The translations under genes and the position numbers were made by a program. The notes under the pieces are model-generated. The model did no database searches. It was not told where the DNA came from and saw only the letters and a program-made list of their open reading frames with translations. From positions 310,001-374,000 of the forward strand of contig BCIV01000005.1 of assembly GCA_001600055.1 (NCBI GenBank): DNA of 64,000 nucleotides. Direction: 5' to 3'. Each line of letters opens with the position of its first letter. The stretch's first letter is position 1. Positions 11,441 through 24,315 of this stretch are shown here, one piece after another. Origin of the DNA: Filobasidium wieringae (Eukaryota; Basidiomycota; Tremellomycetes; Filobasidiales; Filobasidiaceae).

Positions 11441-14400
11441 ATGTCGTACAACACAGGAATGATGGGAGGTTACGGATACCCTCATGCAGCTCGTGAGATT
11501 ATACACATAACATGTTACGCTCTACTGTCACTGATACACGATGACATCGAATCATAGCTCTAGCTCATATCGACGAATCTTCCGATGAGTCGGAAGACGA
11601 CGTACCTATGCAGAACATAGATGTGCCGTACACTGGATACGCCCTTCCGGAACCCACGGTATCTGCCGTGTCCCCAGAAGATATCAAGCCAGATATCGCC
11701 AGCCCTCCAAATAACACTTCTCCTCCCTCTCAACCCGCTATGCGTCTTCCCTGGATGCAGGACGAGAGCTTTTCTGCTGCACCTTCACCTCAACAAGCCT
11801 ATACGCCTCAAGACGTCAAGACTGAATCGGAAGCGTTCGATGACGATATGAACGTAGACGAAGAGGATGATAAGGATGCCGAAGGCGAGATGGATGACGA
11901 GTTTGAACCTGACGAAGCGGTCGAGTTGACCTTTGAGGAGAGGATGCGATTACGGTTTCCCACTTTTGAAAAGGAGAAGCCCTTGAAGTTTACCGATTTG
12001 ACCGCTTTGAACCCGATTCGGGACGTCAAAAGGCGGAAGCTCGAGGACCATCCGAGTCAGTTGCATTGTTTCGAGCTGTCCCTGACATCACTGACACCAC
12101 TTCTAAACCCAGTCTCTTCGATCGAAGCGGAGCATCCCCTTCACTCGCAAGAAGCAAGCTTTTTGCAACCAATGTCGGCTGTCGAGAACTTGAACGAACC
12201 TCGTATACATTCGTGGACTGCTCCGATGGTTCGGCGGGATCGCAAGCGCTCTTCGTTGCCTTTGGGCGGTCGCGGAAGGTTGCACGAGCTCATCACCAAG
12301 GTGAGCCTTGTCTCTCAGATCGATACTGTACTATCCACTCACAGCCTTGGCGGTCGCGAAATAGTTCGAAGTACAAGATGCTGTAGCTCAACCGGAAGTA
12401 TCGCTCGAGGATAAGCGCAGAGAGAAGGATATGGCAATGGTTGAGCTCATAAATTGGGAGGATCAAATCGTCTGGGGAGTGGAGTAAGCAATCGAGTCGC
12501 ATCCAGGTACACCTCTGCTTCTGCTAATCGACGAATGTCCATGATTAGTGACCCTATCAAACAGAACGTCGACGATGGTTTCGCAAAAATGCCCAAGGAA
12601 CGAGATGGCGTGCAGAAGTTGAACATGCAGTTGAAGCAAGGCGATTGGCTTTCGCAGATGGTTCTAGGCGTTCCGTTGCCAGGTCATGAGGCCGAAGAGA
12701 CTGACTCTACCGGTAAATATATAAGAACAGGGAATTCTTCCAAGATACTGACGTCGACTTTCCACCTAGCCGATCCTCTTGACGTGATGCAAGAGATCGA
12801 TGCGGCCGAGAAGAGCCGGACTGCAAAAGCCTTGGAGATCATTCGAGCGCCCCGAACCGATGCGAACGGTCTGACACTAGATTTCTACAATTGGTCAAAC
12901 GACATTTACTACCCTCCGCAAAAGGCGCAGAAGGTCACAATAAGACAGACCGGGTTGATCGATATCATCCATGCTGGCCCTGCTGTGAAGCTGCAGGTCC
13001 CTTTCGTAAGTTCAAGTTCGACAGTCCTTGAAGCCGTCACGGCTGACTAAACGCGTTCTGTGTACAGTACAAACCCAACTTGTCTGCTGAGGAGAAGAGA
13101 ACTCGCAATCGACCAAGGTTGCAATTCCCCACAGGTATCCCCATCCACTTTGACAAGCTTTTGCCATCTACGAACAGAACGAAACAACAAAGAGAAGCTA
13201 TCAAGGCAATGGAGCGACAAGGGAAAAAGGTGGAACCCGAGATCCCGCAAAGCTCAAAGGATTTGTCAATGGCCAACCGTGTACCTTATGTCTTGCTGGA
13301 GTATTCGGTATGACCGAGTTCTTTTCGAGAAGTTAGTAGCAAATCAGACTGACACATTAAACGATCGAACAGGAGGAAACGCCCCTGGCTCTGTCAGGAT
13401 ACGGTATGGGATCCAGCATGATCAATTACTACAAAAAGACTTTCGACGATGATCGTGACTACCCTCAGGTATGCATGCGACTTCAACGGACTCTGCTCCC
13501 CACAATGCTCACATGGATACTTGCATTCAGTTCAAAATGGGACAACCTGTGATTCTTCAGCCAAATGATCCGCAACCATATCCATTGGCATTCATCGATC
13601 CCGGGCAGTCGACCAGATCGTTGCAAACGACATTCAGTAATGCACCTATCTTTGAACATCAACCATCTCCAAGTGACTTTTTAGTTATACGGTATGTCAA
13701 TACATCCATAGATCAGATCGACGCGTCTGAGCCTTTATCTTACAACATCAGACGCACTGTTGACGGACAATCTCGATACTATATTCGAGAGATCAACAAC
13801 ATCTTTGTTGTTGGTCAGACACTTCCTGGAGTTTCTCAGGCCAAACAATACATGATGGATATGCCCACATCGCAAGCTGCTACGCGACGTGGGACTCGTT
13901 GGTTGCGAATGATCATAAAGAAATTGCTGATCAAGCATAATGGGCTTATCAAGCAGTCTCATCTTCGGCCATTTTGGCCAGAATGGTCAGACAGAGACTG
14001 GACTCTATTTTTGAAGGTGATTGACGCTCTTTCGCAGGACATGTTACTTGAACTTAACGGACGTGCTTTTCAGACATTCATGTTCTCAGAAACCAAGAAG
14101 CACGACAAGTTTTGGCGGCCTATGATCGATGACAAGGGAGTGAATAAGACCGATCTGGAGCTGGATAAGATCGATATGACCCCCGAGGAACTCACCTTAC
14201 ACGCCGCGATGGGACATGTGGAGCAATTTTTGTTCGATCACGGTCACCCATTGCCATCCAATGCCAAGGAAGAAAAGGTGCTCATCAAGGAGATGAATGA
14301 CAGTCGAGATCTGACTGGAGATGAGAGGGACCAGTACATCGAGACGAGATTGGCCCCGTGGTATCGTTCCCAGAACTATGCAGCAGCAGCACAAACCAGT

Positions 14401-15576
14401 CTCGCTAGCGGTACAGGAACGAACGCAATAAGTAATGTCCTACAGCTCAAGGACGAAGGCGACCCGACAGGCCGCGGCGAGGGTTTCAGCTTGTTAGAAT
14501 GTTCCCGTAAACAACTCCCGGAAAGTGAGCACAATGTCGATCTGTCTGATCCAAGTCAGTATTGTCACTGACCTCGCCTGGATACAGTGTTCAAACGAAC
14601 TATGCAGAAAAGCAAGAAAAGGGGAGAAGAGGAGAACAAGCAGACTGGCAAGCTCAATCGAGACGAAATTCTTCGAGCGTACACGATACAGCAGCAGAAG
14701 ATCTGGGAAGCACAGCGGCGGTCGTTGACCTCCTCCATCCCGCCCAAGCCGGATCGACCAGACGATAAAAGGCTGTTGCAAAAACTCAAGATAGAGAGGT
14801 CTGAAGTTGAAAGACAGCAAAGAATCAGAGCAAGATATGAAGAAGAACAGGCTGGATTTCAGATCGGTTCCGATCGAAAGCTCCGCATCACACGGCAGGT
14901 ATGTCGGCTCACTCATGCCGTCGTGATTGGACCATTCTGCAGAACACTGACTGAGTCTTCTTGTATTATAGAAAAAGGATGGCTCATATGAGCAGGAGGA
15001 CATTACAGATCCCGTTGTCATCACCGCCTACTTACAAGCGAAGTTGACTGCATCCATCAAGAAAGATGGTTTCAGTGAAGGCGGTCTGTACATGGGTCTG
15101 AACAGATACGAAGGCAAGGTTGCAAACTTGAAAAACTTCAAGATCAAACTGTAAGTCGATAACAGCATTGATGCGCGTCAATTCGCCAGCGGGGGTTTAA
15201 CCTCTGCTATGGGGCCTATAGTCTCGAAGAGAATAAACATGAACTCGAACGACCCAAAGCGAACAAGCCTGACGCTTCGGCTAAGCGTACGATCAAATGC
15301 AAACAATGCGGTAATACCGGACACAACTCGATGTCCGACATATGTCCCATGAATCAGAACAACCCCGAGTTTTTGGCGAAGAAAGAAGCTAGTAAGGCCA
15401 GTAAAAGAGGGAAGCGGCAGGTTGAGCCAAAGACCAAGGAATTCAAGGGCGACGACCTTCGCCTGGGCAATGGTGGCGGGGTTACGGGGAACGCGAGTGC
15501 TGCTCCAATGGGAGCCACGGCTGGATTCAAGGTCAAGCTTAGCCTGAACGCCTCTGGAGGTGGAAGCGGCCAATGA
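11441..15576 (+). CDS. TAF1: TFIID subunit TAF1, lacking bromodomains
   Basis: Largest TFIID subunit and scaffold for TBP and promoter binding in the nucleus. Exon 1 is 11441-11492, exon 2 is 11558-12300, exon 3 is 12365-12483, exon 4 starts at 12549, and more exons follow with 50-70 nt introns. The order is a short N-terminus with an acidic Ser/Asp segment, the charged TAND-like region and FEERMRLRFPTFEKEKP. Then comes the large central DUF3591 domain: LDFYNWSNDIYYPPQKAQKV, YGMGSSMINYYKK, DFLVIR, and winged-helix-like WLRMIIKKLLIKHNGL. A C-terminal zinc knuckle follows (CKQCGNTGHNSMSDIC). The protein ends in a Gly/Ser tail at 15576, about 1,100 aa. As in other fungal TAF1/Taf145 proteins there is no bromodomain pair. 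Across 12061-12300 a second frame is also open, but only the called frame matches the splice phase at 12300/12365. It converges on the Zn2Cys6 gene with 117 bp between stops. Confidence 0.95.
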
Positions 15577-15693
15577 GGCTCTGTTCCCAGGAGTAGATCC
15601 AGCTTCTTGCGTCTTGTAATAAACGAGGCTTCTCTGCCCTACATCACATTCTACGTTGCATATAAGACCCTGTTAACGATACAATCATCCTGT

Positions 15694-18600
15694 TCATGGC
15701 TGGAAGCCTTGTTCATAATTGGGCAAGAAAGCCCAATTCCAATCAGTACCGTTCATATTGGCTAGATTCATGTTGGCAAGCACATCAGTCGAGAACCTGA
15801 GAAAATAAGTTTGAGTGGGAAGGATATCATAGTAGCGTAAACATTTCAAATGAACATACCAATCTTGAGAGTCTTCTAAAAGCCCTTCGATAGTCTGAGG
15901 ATCGTTAAACCCTATCATATCTTGATCCACCTGAAGACAATCAAGGAAAGCACTCAGAGGTGTGAGATCTAGCGGGATATCTGGACAACTAACCGAAAAC
16001 TTATGCGAGGTAGGGTCTGTTCCGTTCAACCGGTCCGCTAAAAGCTCAGGCGTAACCATTTGGTGAGCGTCGGAAACCCCTGCATACTTCGGACTTTGGG
16101 CTCGAGAAGGGATCCTGGTCGGAGCGACCGAGGATATTCGCATTAAGCTAGCGAAGAACCTGGCTTGGTGGAAGGGCGTGTTTTGACCACGAGCAACCCG
16201 GCGACACTCTCGGGCCAGATCCTGAAATACTTGTTGCACATCTTCAGCACTTTCACTGTCCATTCGGTGAAGCGACTGCTTGCGAGATTGTGAGCATGTG
16301 CACTGCCCGTAAATATATCCGAGCTGATAGGCTCACCTTGGCAAGAAAGACCGCAGATTTAACTGCCTGAAAGGTGATCACGTCTGGAGCGAAAAGGATG
16401 ACATCATGAGGACTAAGGTCGGTTACGATATACCGAAGCAACCGAATCGATAGAGTGATTTTTCTCGACAGGCTGATGAGCCGGTTGTCGTGCGGTATGA
16501 ACTGCCGTTGACGATCCAGAAAGTCTATCTCCATAGTGAGATCATAGAATCCAACAATGGCTGCAGATATCGGATGCAATTTCGCAGGAGCTGTAGAGAC
16601 AATCGACGACACGGCATTTTAGTGACATGTTTGCAATTGGCATGGCTACAAATGCCTACGAATGTCCCCAAACCATGACTCCCTCCACGCGCGAATTTCA
16701 TTGCCTATGTTGTGTAAGATGAACTTGAAGCTGGTATCATGCATGCTACCGCCATTTTTGCCTTCGATTCGGAGCTTGACGAGCGTTTCTGGGAGTTCTC
16801 CATTATAAGAAGATGCAGCCAACATAGCATCAGAATAGCAGTAGTACTCTGGGTGATCCTGCGCCCAGTCGATGGCTTTCCCCAGAGAACCTGGAGAGGT
16901 CATGCGCTCCCCTCTGCCATGCAACATGTACATCCTGATGTCTTATTCATCAGAACAGCTCGGACAACACGTTGATCTACCACTCACGTGCGATCAAAGG
17001 CTGCTAGCTGAAGGAAAGTTCTTTCTCCATTCTGATAGAAAAGGTAAGTCCTATCGAATAGCCATAGATACCGACCCAAGAACTCACTAGTATTTCTCGA
17101 GCTCGCGTTTCATCAGATGGCAAGGGACGTTTGTGTGGTGCGTCTAAGCCAAGCTCGAACGCAACTCTAAAAACGCGATGGATGAGATTTGGCTTCCTCA
17201 CAATCGGAAAGGGCCACTTACCTGATGGCATAGCCTAATTTTAGCCAGCTACTGCTGTCGTTCGGTTCTTTCCAAGTACCAAGAAGACTTAAAGCCTGAC
17301 AGATACCGATCTCAGCGTCGCCTCGCGCGAACGCGATCCCTAGCATTTCATCGGCCCTTTTTCGGAGCGGTTTGTGCAGTTCTGGCATATAACATTGTGC
17401 GGAAACCGTAAGAATGGCTGTAAAGAGGATTGGAGAATTGGCCAATGTGTACGCAGGAGAATGTAAAATCGGATCCAAAAGAGCGATATAAGTGTTGAGC
17501 TTGTTGTGAAAGTGATCGAACAAAAGAGGGACATCCGCCGCAGAAAGGAGACCTAACGTTACAGGATCCTCCATCCTGTCCCTATTGATAATCTCCTGTG
17601 GATCTTGAGTAGATCTATCGGCCTTGTTTCTAGCCTCCTCGCTGGTAAGTGCCAACGTTGTCAGCCGATCTGTCTGATGAAGATGGTGACCTTCGTCCTT
17701 GACTGTTGTGCTCTCTCTCCGCCTGGCATCCATCTCAGCTTGATCGTCCCATCGCATTCTCTTCCTTACTTCGTCATCCACCTCTCCACGATTGCCTTGC
17801 TTCGATCTATGCCCCGGTATATCGGTAGAGTCTCTGCCATTCATGGAACCGATCCTGTCGTAAGATGGGCGGTCGAACATCTGTTGGTTGCCCTCAGAAT
17901 ACTCGTCATAATGGTCGGGATCAGATGAGCCAGTCCGTGGGGGAAAACGAGCATCCCGTACCGACAAGCTGTCTGTATCAAGCGCCTGGTCGTGATGGTG
18001 ATCCCTCTCTGCACTGATCGGCATTACACCCCTAGCCGACGATGAACTGCTGCCAGGTAACCCTTTTTTGGCGATATCCAGCATAGAAGTCAAAGACATA
18101 GGATAACGCTTGACCTCGCTATCAGGAGATGGGGATCGTCCCGTCGGTTTGTCGTGCCTCGGTGTATGCGACATATTCGAGGAGCAGGAATTTGTGTTGG
18201 CAGGTGTGTCCACAAAACCATGATCCATGAGATTTAGGCGCCCATCTACCGCTCGCGATATCAAGGACGGACTAGGAACTTGGCGGATCATAATATTGTT
18301 GTATCCAGTTCCGTTGCTCCGTTCGTTGGAAACGTTCTCGAAATCACCCGCTTTCGTCAAGGCGAAGCCAGAATTCCCATAATTGTGAACGGTCTTGCTA
18401 GCGAACGAACCAAGATCCGACGGAGCTTTGTAATTCGCTAGGATTGGATCAATCTCTATGTGATTCCCCGGGAAGCGCTGGTAGTTAGAACCTGATATTG
18501 TCGGTGGAGCCATACCGAGTTGATTGTTGTGAGACTGCTGCGATTCAAAATTCGACCAGCTGAATGTTGCAGGCCTGGCGTCCATCGATGGTATGGATGC

Positions 18601-19127
18601 GGCGTTCGACGAAGCTTGCCTACGTCTCTCGTATGCAGGCGAATAGCCGTCTGGCGTTTCGTCTCGGCCCTTTCGTTTCCTGCTTGCCTCTGAGCCCGAC
18701 AAGGAGGCTTCGCCGTTTGCATATACTAGCTTATTGCCAGCAGCCGAGACAAGTCCATTCTTTCCGAGAACCGGCTGCTCGACAGGTTGTTGACCCGGCT
18801 TAGCTGGTCTCCGCTTCGGCTTGTATATACAATCTAGATTGAGCCGGGTGCATCTTCTGCAAGGATCAAGAGGAGCTGCGTCTTCAGTAGCAAACAGGCA
18901 ACGAAGCTGGAGATTTGATAAGGAACCGAGTTAGATAGCGTAAGCATACCTGTTCTGAAGAAGGCCGAATTGCAACAAAGGTCACATACCTTGATATTCC
19001 TGCAAGCCATGCACGCAACCTTTCGCTTCACTGGTGCTGTAGCATCATCGCCATCTTCAAGTTTGACACCTTCATTCGTCGGCGATTCATAGTCGGCGAT
19101 GTCGGCTGGGCCTCTGGAAAGAGACAT
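15694..19127 (-). CDS. Zn2Cys6 fungal-specific transcription factor
   Basis: DNA-binding regulator of the fungal binuclear-zinc class. The start at 19127 gives an acidic N-terminus followed by the cluster CMACRNIKLRCLFA, then a spacer of 12 residues to the fourth Cys, then CRRCTRLNLDC. All six cysteines are present, and an intron inside the cluster (donor GTATGT after CRNIK) is phase-consistent. A basic KPKRRP segment and a long Ser/Pro/Asn linker of about 400 residues come next. The downstream fungal-specific TF domain shows DHFHNKLNTYIALLDPILHS, AQCYMPELHKPLRKRADEML, LLGTWKEPNDSSSWLKLGYA and GERTFLQLAAFDR. Several 50-70 nt introns interrupt the C-terminal half. The stop is at 15694 and the protein is roughly 950-1,000 aa. 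Target genes cannot be inferred. It lies tandem with the CK1-like kinase. Confidence 0.88.
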
Positions 19128-19473
19128 GGCGTTGTACCGTTCGAGCGTTACAAGTGAGGGACCAGCTGGACTGTGCCAAAGCTCGGCTCAGACAGAGGAA
19201 GGAGCTATAACGACTCTGTGTGGTATTGGTTGTGAATGTTGGTAGGGTATGCGATCGTACTTGGAGTGAACACGACGAGGAAATGGATCGAGATGAACGC
19301 CGGACCTCGAGTTCCTCTTCGCGGCGCGGATACAAATTTACGCGGACGGAACCGGTTCACAAAACTGTATGCGATATCTGGATACCAATTTGTTACACCT
19401 TGACATGATCTTTGACCTCTACAGGCCAATTCATTGATTCCTTATATCGATGTTGTGCCTAGTACATTCGTGT
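19128..19473. other. Intergenic region upstream of the Zn2Cys6 factor
   Basis: These 346 bp between two minus-strand genes should carry the regulator's promoter and the kinase 3' UTR. No gene, tRNA or clear repeat is visible. Confidence 0.5.
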
Positions 19474-21473
19474 TCATTTGAAAATTTGGGTATTCCTGCC
19501 TTCTTTTCTGACTTGCTTGACTTGATCTGGATCTTTCGGAAGCTCTTCACGCGCCTTGTTTCTCGTCTTGATCTGCTGTAATATTCGCTCGAGATACCGG
19601 TAATCCGGTTTACTGGTGAAACGTAGCTGATTGGTATGATAAAGAATGTTTCGTATTCCCTCAGCTATCACACCATACGAGGTCAGTACTAGATGACGCA
19701 TTCACAACCAAAAACGACTGACGCAGAGCAGCTAGAGCTTTCGGATCAGCCAAAAGGTTCCTCTTCTGTTGTTGTATATCGTTGTTGAGGGTGAGCGACT
19801 CGAGCGTCCACCTTTGACCGGACTTGGCGAACGATTCTTCGAATTTGGTAGCGTTTTTGGACCACGGAAGAAAGCCTATACAACGCAGCCGGGTTCAATG
19901 AGATGTTCTCGCAGGTAGTGTCGCCGCGATCATACCTTGATATAGGTCTACGATAACCAAAACCAACATAGTGTCAATATATTGTCGGGAATTACTTCAG
20001 ATGGTATGGATGCTTACACAAAAGCACGTATGCAAGACTTTCGATGTCATCGCGCCGGGATCCCTCTAGGAGTAGTCGCGCGTTAGTTTTGACTGTAAGA
20101 GATGAAGAGACTATCCGCTCACCACAGCGACTGCTCATAAACTGCGAGATTTCAATATTCCAATTAGTAAAAGTCCTTCGGTTGTATCGCGGCGAAAATG
20201 AGGGGCCTGAACTTACGGCCTGAGTACCAATGCACAGGGGTGGTTCCCGAGGTTTAGGAACGTGTCCCCCATCTTCGTCGATATATGATATCGCCATCCC
20301 ATAACTATGCACTAATCATGAGCACTTTCAACTACCAGGCACATGGAAAATATACTGACTCGATCAGGTATAATATATCACAGCTCTTTCCAGTTCCAAC
20401 ACACAAATTTTCCGGTTTCTGCAGGTAAATCTGAGACGTGCAATCATGCGCAATGGCGAATACGAACTCACGATATCTCGGTGGACATAACCGCGATTAT
20501 GTACGTGTTCAAGCCGTCTCAGGAGATGCGAACCTATCCAAACGATGGTATTCATGTCCCAGCCGAACCTGGCTATGGTCGAGAATGTCGAGCGCCTTTC
20601 CAGTGCAGGCTGGCGGCTGGATCTCGCCTTCGATCCGTAGTCAGGCTCCTGCGATCCCAAGCGGCACTTATAATCTTGTTGTTCTGGGACGAGTTCCAGA
20701 GGCCTTTGCTGAATACGATTGAGATGCTTCCTGAACATGGAACCAATGTCTTTCCCTAATCTCTGCATCACCAGCGCATAATATGGCTCCTTCGGTGTTG
20801 ATATATTTAAAGCGGAGAAATCGAACGAGCGGTTTCTCGCGCTGTTTGAGCAATTCATGGAGAGGGCGGGACTAGACAAAGGGGATTTGCGGTAAGGTTT
20901 CGGGAAGAACTGAGAAGTTCGAGGTGTAAGAGCCGGGGTATTGACTCGAGTCGATGTGGCAGTCCCACGTTGAACCGGGATCTCTGTTCGGGAATATAAG
21001 AAAAATGTGGCTGAGAAAAGGGGTCAGATGGCAATCCCTAGAACACGGAAGCCTATCACATACGAATTCCTTGTCCACCCTGAAGCGCCTTCAGGATTCT
21101 TGCTTCGTTCTGCAAGCAAGGATGCTCATGGTTAACACTGTTCGTAGAAGCAATCAGCGTTCCCGATCCTCCCCTTTGTGGCACCTATTGAGAGCCTGAT
21201 CTGCTCACCGTTCTAGCTTGATAGCAACCTGTTTGTAGCTCTCACAGTCCTCACAGTAGCATTCTGTATCGGAATCTTGCTCGAGGTGGCGATATCCCAC
21301 GCAGACTAAGCCAAATCCCCCTCGACCGATCTCCCATTCAAGTCTGGGAGTTCAGTCAGTTCAGATCAAGATCTTTGCCAGCCACACGTTACTATTTACC
21401 GAGAATAATATTCTACAAGAACGGTCTTAGCTCGAGAGACGGATGTTGACTATGCTGTACATACCCTTAACAT
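19474..21473 (-). CDS. Divergent CK1-family protein kinase
   Basis: Serine/threonine kinase of casein-kinase-1 type. Twelve exons total 1326 nt and 441 aa in perfect phase: 21473-21465, 21425-21400, 21343-21209, 21137-21064, 20983-20472, 20418-20360, 20304-20217, 20141-20123, 20065-20018, 19947-19936, 19875-19723, 19664-19474. The glycine loop is IGRGGFGLVCVG and the ATP lysine lies in VAIKLE. The catalytic loop is HRDIKPENLC. The metal motif reads DYG where most kinases have DFG. The CK1 signature SRRDDIESLAYVLLYL, GFLPW and PDYRYLERIL follow. Oddities: a Cys-rich insert (CYCEDC) between glycine loop and lysine; a Ser/Thr/Pro insert of about 70 residues before the hinge (YYALVMQRLGKDI); and a shortened activation segment (GTQAFMSSRCEG). 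Catalytic residues look intact, so activity is plausible, but pathway and substrates are unknown. Confidence 0.88.
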
Positions 21474-22071
21474 GAAATGACATTAGACTACCGTTGATCT
21501 GCTCTCATTACGCTTGACGAGTAAACAAGTAGGAAAATGCAGGCAGCACAGCCTTATCCCTGCAAGTTGAAGGGATTGTGTGTCTATGGTCGGTATGACC
21601 TTTGGATATCCTCAGGAAGCAAGAGATAACACTTGACTGATGAATGAGGGTGGAGTCTGTGGCCTTTTGTGGTATTTGGAACGGGGTTCGCGGTAGCTTG
21701 TCGGTATCGATATTCAGATTACAGGCCGCCGACGATGTCAGGTGGTCAACGAGGTCTTCAATAGGAATTATAATTGATTGTCAGTGGGGTTCTCGCAGGG
21801 CACAAAACACTCCTTTATTCACGATGGCGCGTGTTTCATGCCATATTACGGAGGGAGTGTGGGTTTGACGGGTTGATCTGATTCCTGCAATTGAATGATA
21901 GAAGGATTGTGACGACAGGATCACCCCTTTCTCGCGCTGTGCAAGATGAGGAGCTTTACGCGTTTACAGGTGATGATTTTTTATATGCATGGTTGAGTAA
22001 ACTTGGTAGTAGTGTACAAGCAAGCTGTACATGACGCCTGGGGCATCGCGCTGAAATAAGCTTTATTCTCT
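21474..22071. other. Intergenic region between kinase promoter and TFIIB 3' end
   Basis: About 600 bp upstream of the kinase and downstream of TFIIB. A 74-codon frame (21644-21868) has no family signature or splice partner. Nothing further is supported. Confidence 0.5.
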
Positions 22072-23671
22072 TTACTTCACAGCGATTCCTGCCAAAGGCG
22101 GGAGCGCAATTCTGGATTTGTCAGCGCCTTCTTCCAACTATGCGTGGTACAGATGTATCGCAAGTCAGCTGAGCTCGATTGATTGTGATGTGTGTCTCGA
22201 AATCGTACCCATCGGTCAGAAACCAGTTCGGATGCGTAACGCATGTAAATCTTAGCCACTCTGCAACTTTTGCCGATCAAATGATTTTGTTTGTATCAAC
22301 GAGAAAATTCAAAGACTGACAATTTTATGGTTCCTTCGCTAACTTGCGCTACCTCGCTAACTTGTTTCAAGCTTGGTTGTAGGCCAAACAGTGTGACAAT
22401 GAACCAAATAGCTCCTGCAGCTACGGAGATGGGGGACCTTCCGTCAACCATCCCGCTCGTTCCACTGAAAGCTTTCTCTATCACTTCCTTCGCATTTCCA
22501 TCATCCTTGGGACTGAGGCCCAGTCTAGAACAGAAACGGGGCAGTAGATCCGCAGCAGCTTGCGAAGGTAATGCCGTGTTACTTATGGCGGTATGACGAT
22601 GACCTGTGATGAGGTCAGATCGCCATTGTTCGGATATCGCTTTTACACTGTACCCAAGATCCTTCTTTCGAATCTGGCAGACGTCACAAACCTCTTTCAT
22701 TGTACGTGAAAGTCGATTCTCTTTACATGCAAGGTAGATGCATGTCCCAGCGACCGCGTCGGCCCCTCGGGCTCCCCTTGCGAATTTGTGTTTGTTGCCT
22801 TCTTCCTGTCTGACCTCCTCGATACGCAGGAAGATTTGTTTCGCTGTGTCGACAATCACTCGCGAGGTAAGCTGCATTTTTGCGCAGTATTCTTCAATCT
22901 TCTCGAAACCAGTGTCACGACGACCGGCTGCCCCCGAACCGATTACAGCTCGCTGAGTCTTCTGTAACATTCGTGCTAGACCAGTCTGGCCGTCTCGGAA
23001 ATTGATTTCAGTACTGAAGTCTTCGATACCTTCAAGTGCTTGATTATGGGAGGGGCCCGCTCCGACACGTGACTGATCTGGACCTTCATCGTTCGCGAAG
23101 GTCTATGATGAAGTTCTCCTTAACAATGGCTGGATCAGCATAGTCCGGACCATACTACTCACTCTCCCTACATTGATCAGAGGGCATTAGCCTATCTGGT
23201 CTCGGACATGGTATATCTGCTAGAAACCGGCTCACATTCACTTCTGGTGTCTACAACCCGATCCCCTAACACCAACCCGCAATCGGCACAAACCTATAGG
23301 CAATCGTTCAGCGATCCCTTTAAGCAGATTTGCTCCATACGATTCACGTACAAGGTCGCCGTTGGCAGTCTCTTCCACGATGTTCGGGGGATCGATCTTG
23401 CAATGTTTACACATCAATCGCACATTAAGGTCTTGACGATATTCAGGCTAACAGAGGAAGGCCGTCAGGATGTGAAGTTTGATTTTCCTGACAATTAAGC
23501 GGGCGTTCCTGACGGCGCAAAGTCGCAACCATCATAGGCCGGATAACGTACCTTGGTAGCTGGACCGGACGGCATAGCACCGTTTCCAAACACCTGGTTC
23601 CAACCAGATGCAGCTAGCGACGAACTGGTTACAGACTGAGCCATAGCTTTGCGAGCAATTGCGTTGGCCAT
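22072..23671 (-). CDS. SUA7: Transcription initiation factor TFIIB
   Basis: General RNA polymerase II factor that bridges TBP-promoter DNA to the polymerase. Seven exons (23671-23552, the next ending at GGCGACCTT, one ending at GAAT, a 5-nt exon 23167-23163, 23102-22321, 22260-22209, 22137-22072) total 1179 nt and 392 aa. The N-terminal zinc ribbon has Cys53, Cys56, Cys74 and Cys77 (LMCKHC and VCADCGLVL). It is followed by the conserved SEWRTFANDEGP B-finger/linker; Trp-Arg of that motif comes from the 5-nt exon plus one base. Two cyclin folds follow: the first includes GADAVAGTCIYLACKEN and KEVCDVCQIRKKDLG, the second SPISVAAGAIWFIV and SEGTIKLVAKIYMRYASELV. The basic N-terminal extension of about 48 residues precedes the ribbon. 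Identification is very secure. Confidence 0.96.
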
Positions 23672-24315
23672 GATGATCAACGTTGGATGGGAAAATTCGT
23701 TGCGACAGAAGAGCGATAGAAATATGAAAAAGGTGGGTCTGGGAGAAGCCCGCTGAAGAGACGTTTAAGCAGGTAGCTTCGGCCAGTTGATGCTCGCCTG
23801 AAACAATCATATCGTATGGTCTATATAGTCATGAAGCCAGACATAACAGGGGTCTTTCGGTAGACTTACCGGTGGTATAACCGGTGTCTATCGAGCAATA
23901 GGAGATTCGATTTGCCCCTTTCAATCAAAACCTGCAGTTAAAACAGCCAAAGACGAGAATAACCAGTTCACAACTGAGTTCCGAGACCGGATCGATTCAA
24001 GTCTTCTTTTAGAGCTGAGTGAAGGTATAGTTCTATACCGATGCCTTGCCAGGAACTGAGAACGAGGACCTTTTATTACAGCAAGAGGTGTGACAAACAT
24101 AGATGCGAAGCCAGGCTGAGGATAGTCAACTGCTCTAATCGAGGAGTCCAAGGTCAGGCAATAAAACGCATATGCAATAGGAGTTGAATTGGGCGGGGGA
24201 CCCGGGAGGCCTGGGACACGACATACAAGTCTCGCCTCCTACCGAGTAAGTGCAGCATCGGTGCCATCTATACGCTGGATGTTCTGATACCGGGCCATAT
24301 CGTATTATGTAGGAT
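23672..24315. other. Intergenic region upstream of TFIIB
   Basis: 644 bp between the TFIIB start and the CTK3 stop, both on the minus strand. It should include the TFIIB promoter. Short frames such as 23921-24151 show no supporting features. Confidence 0.5.

Noticed and set aside
12066..12386. Alternative open frame across the TAF1 second exon
   Set aside because: No intron can enter this frame and the phase at the 12300/12365 splice fits only the called frame.
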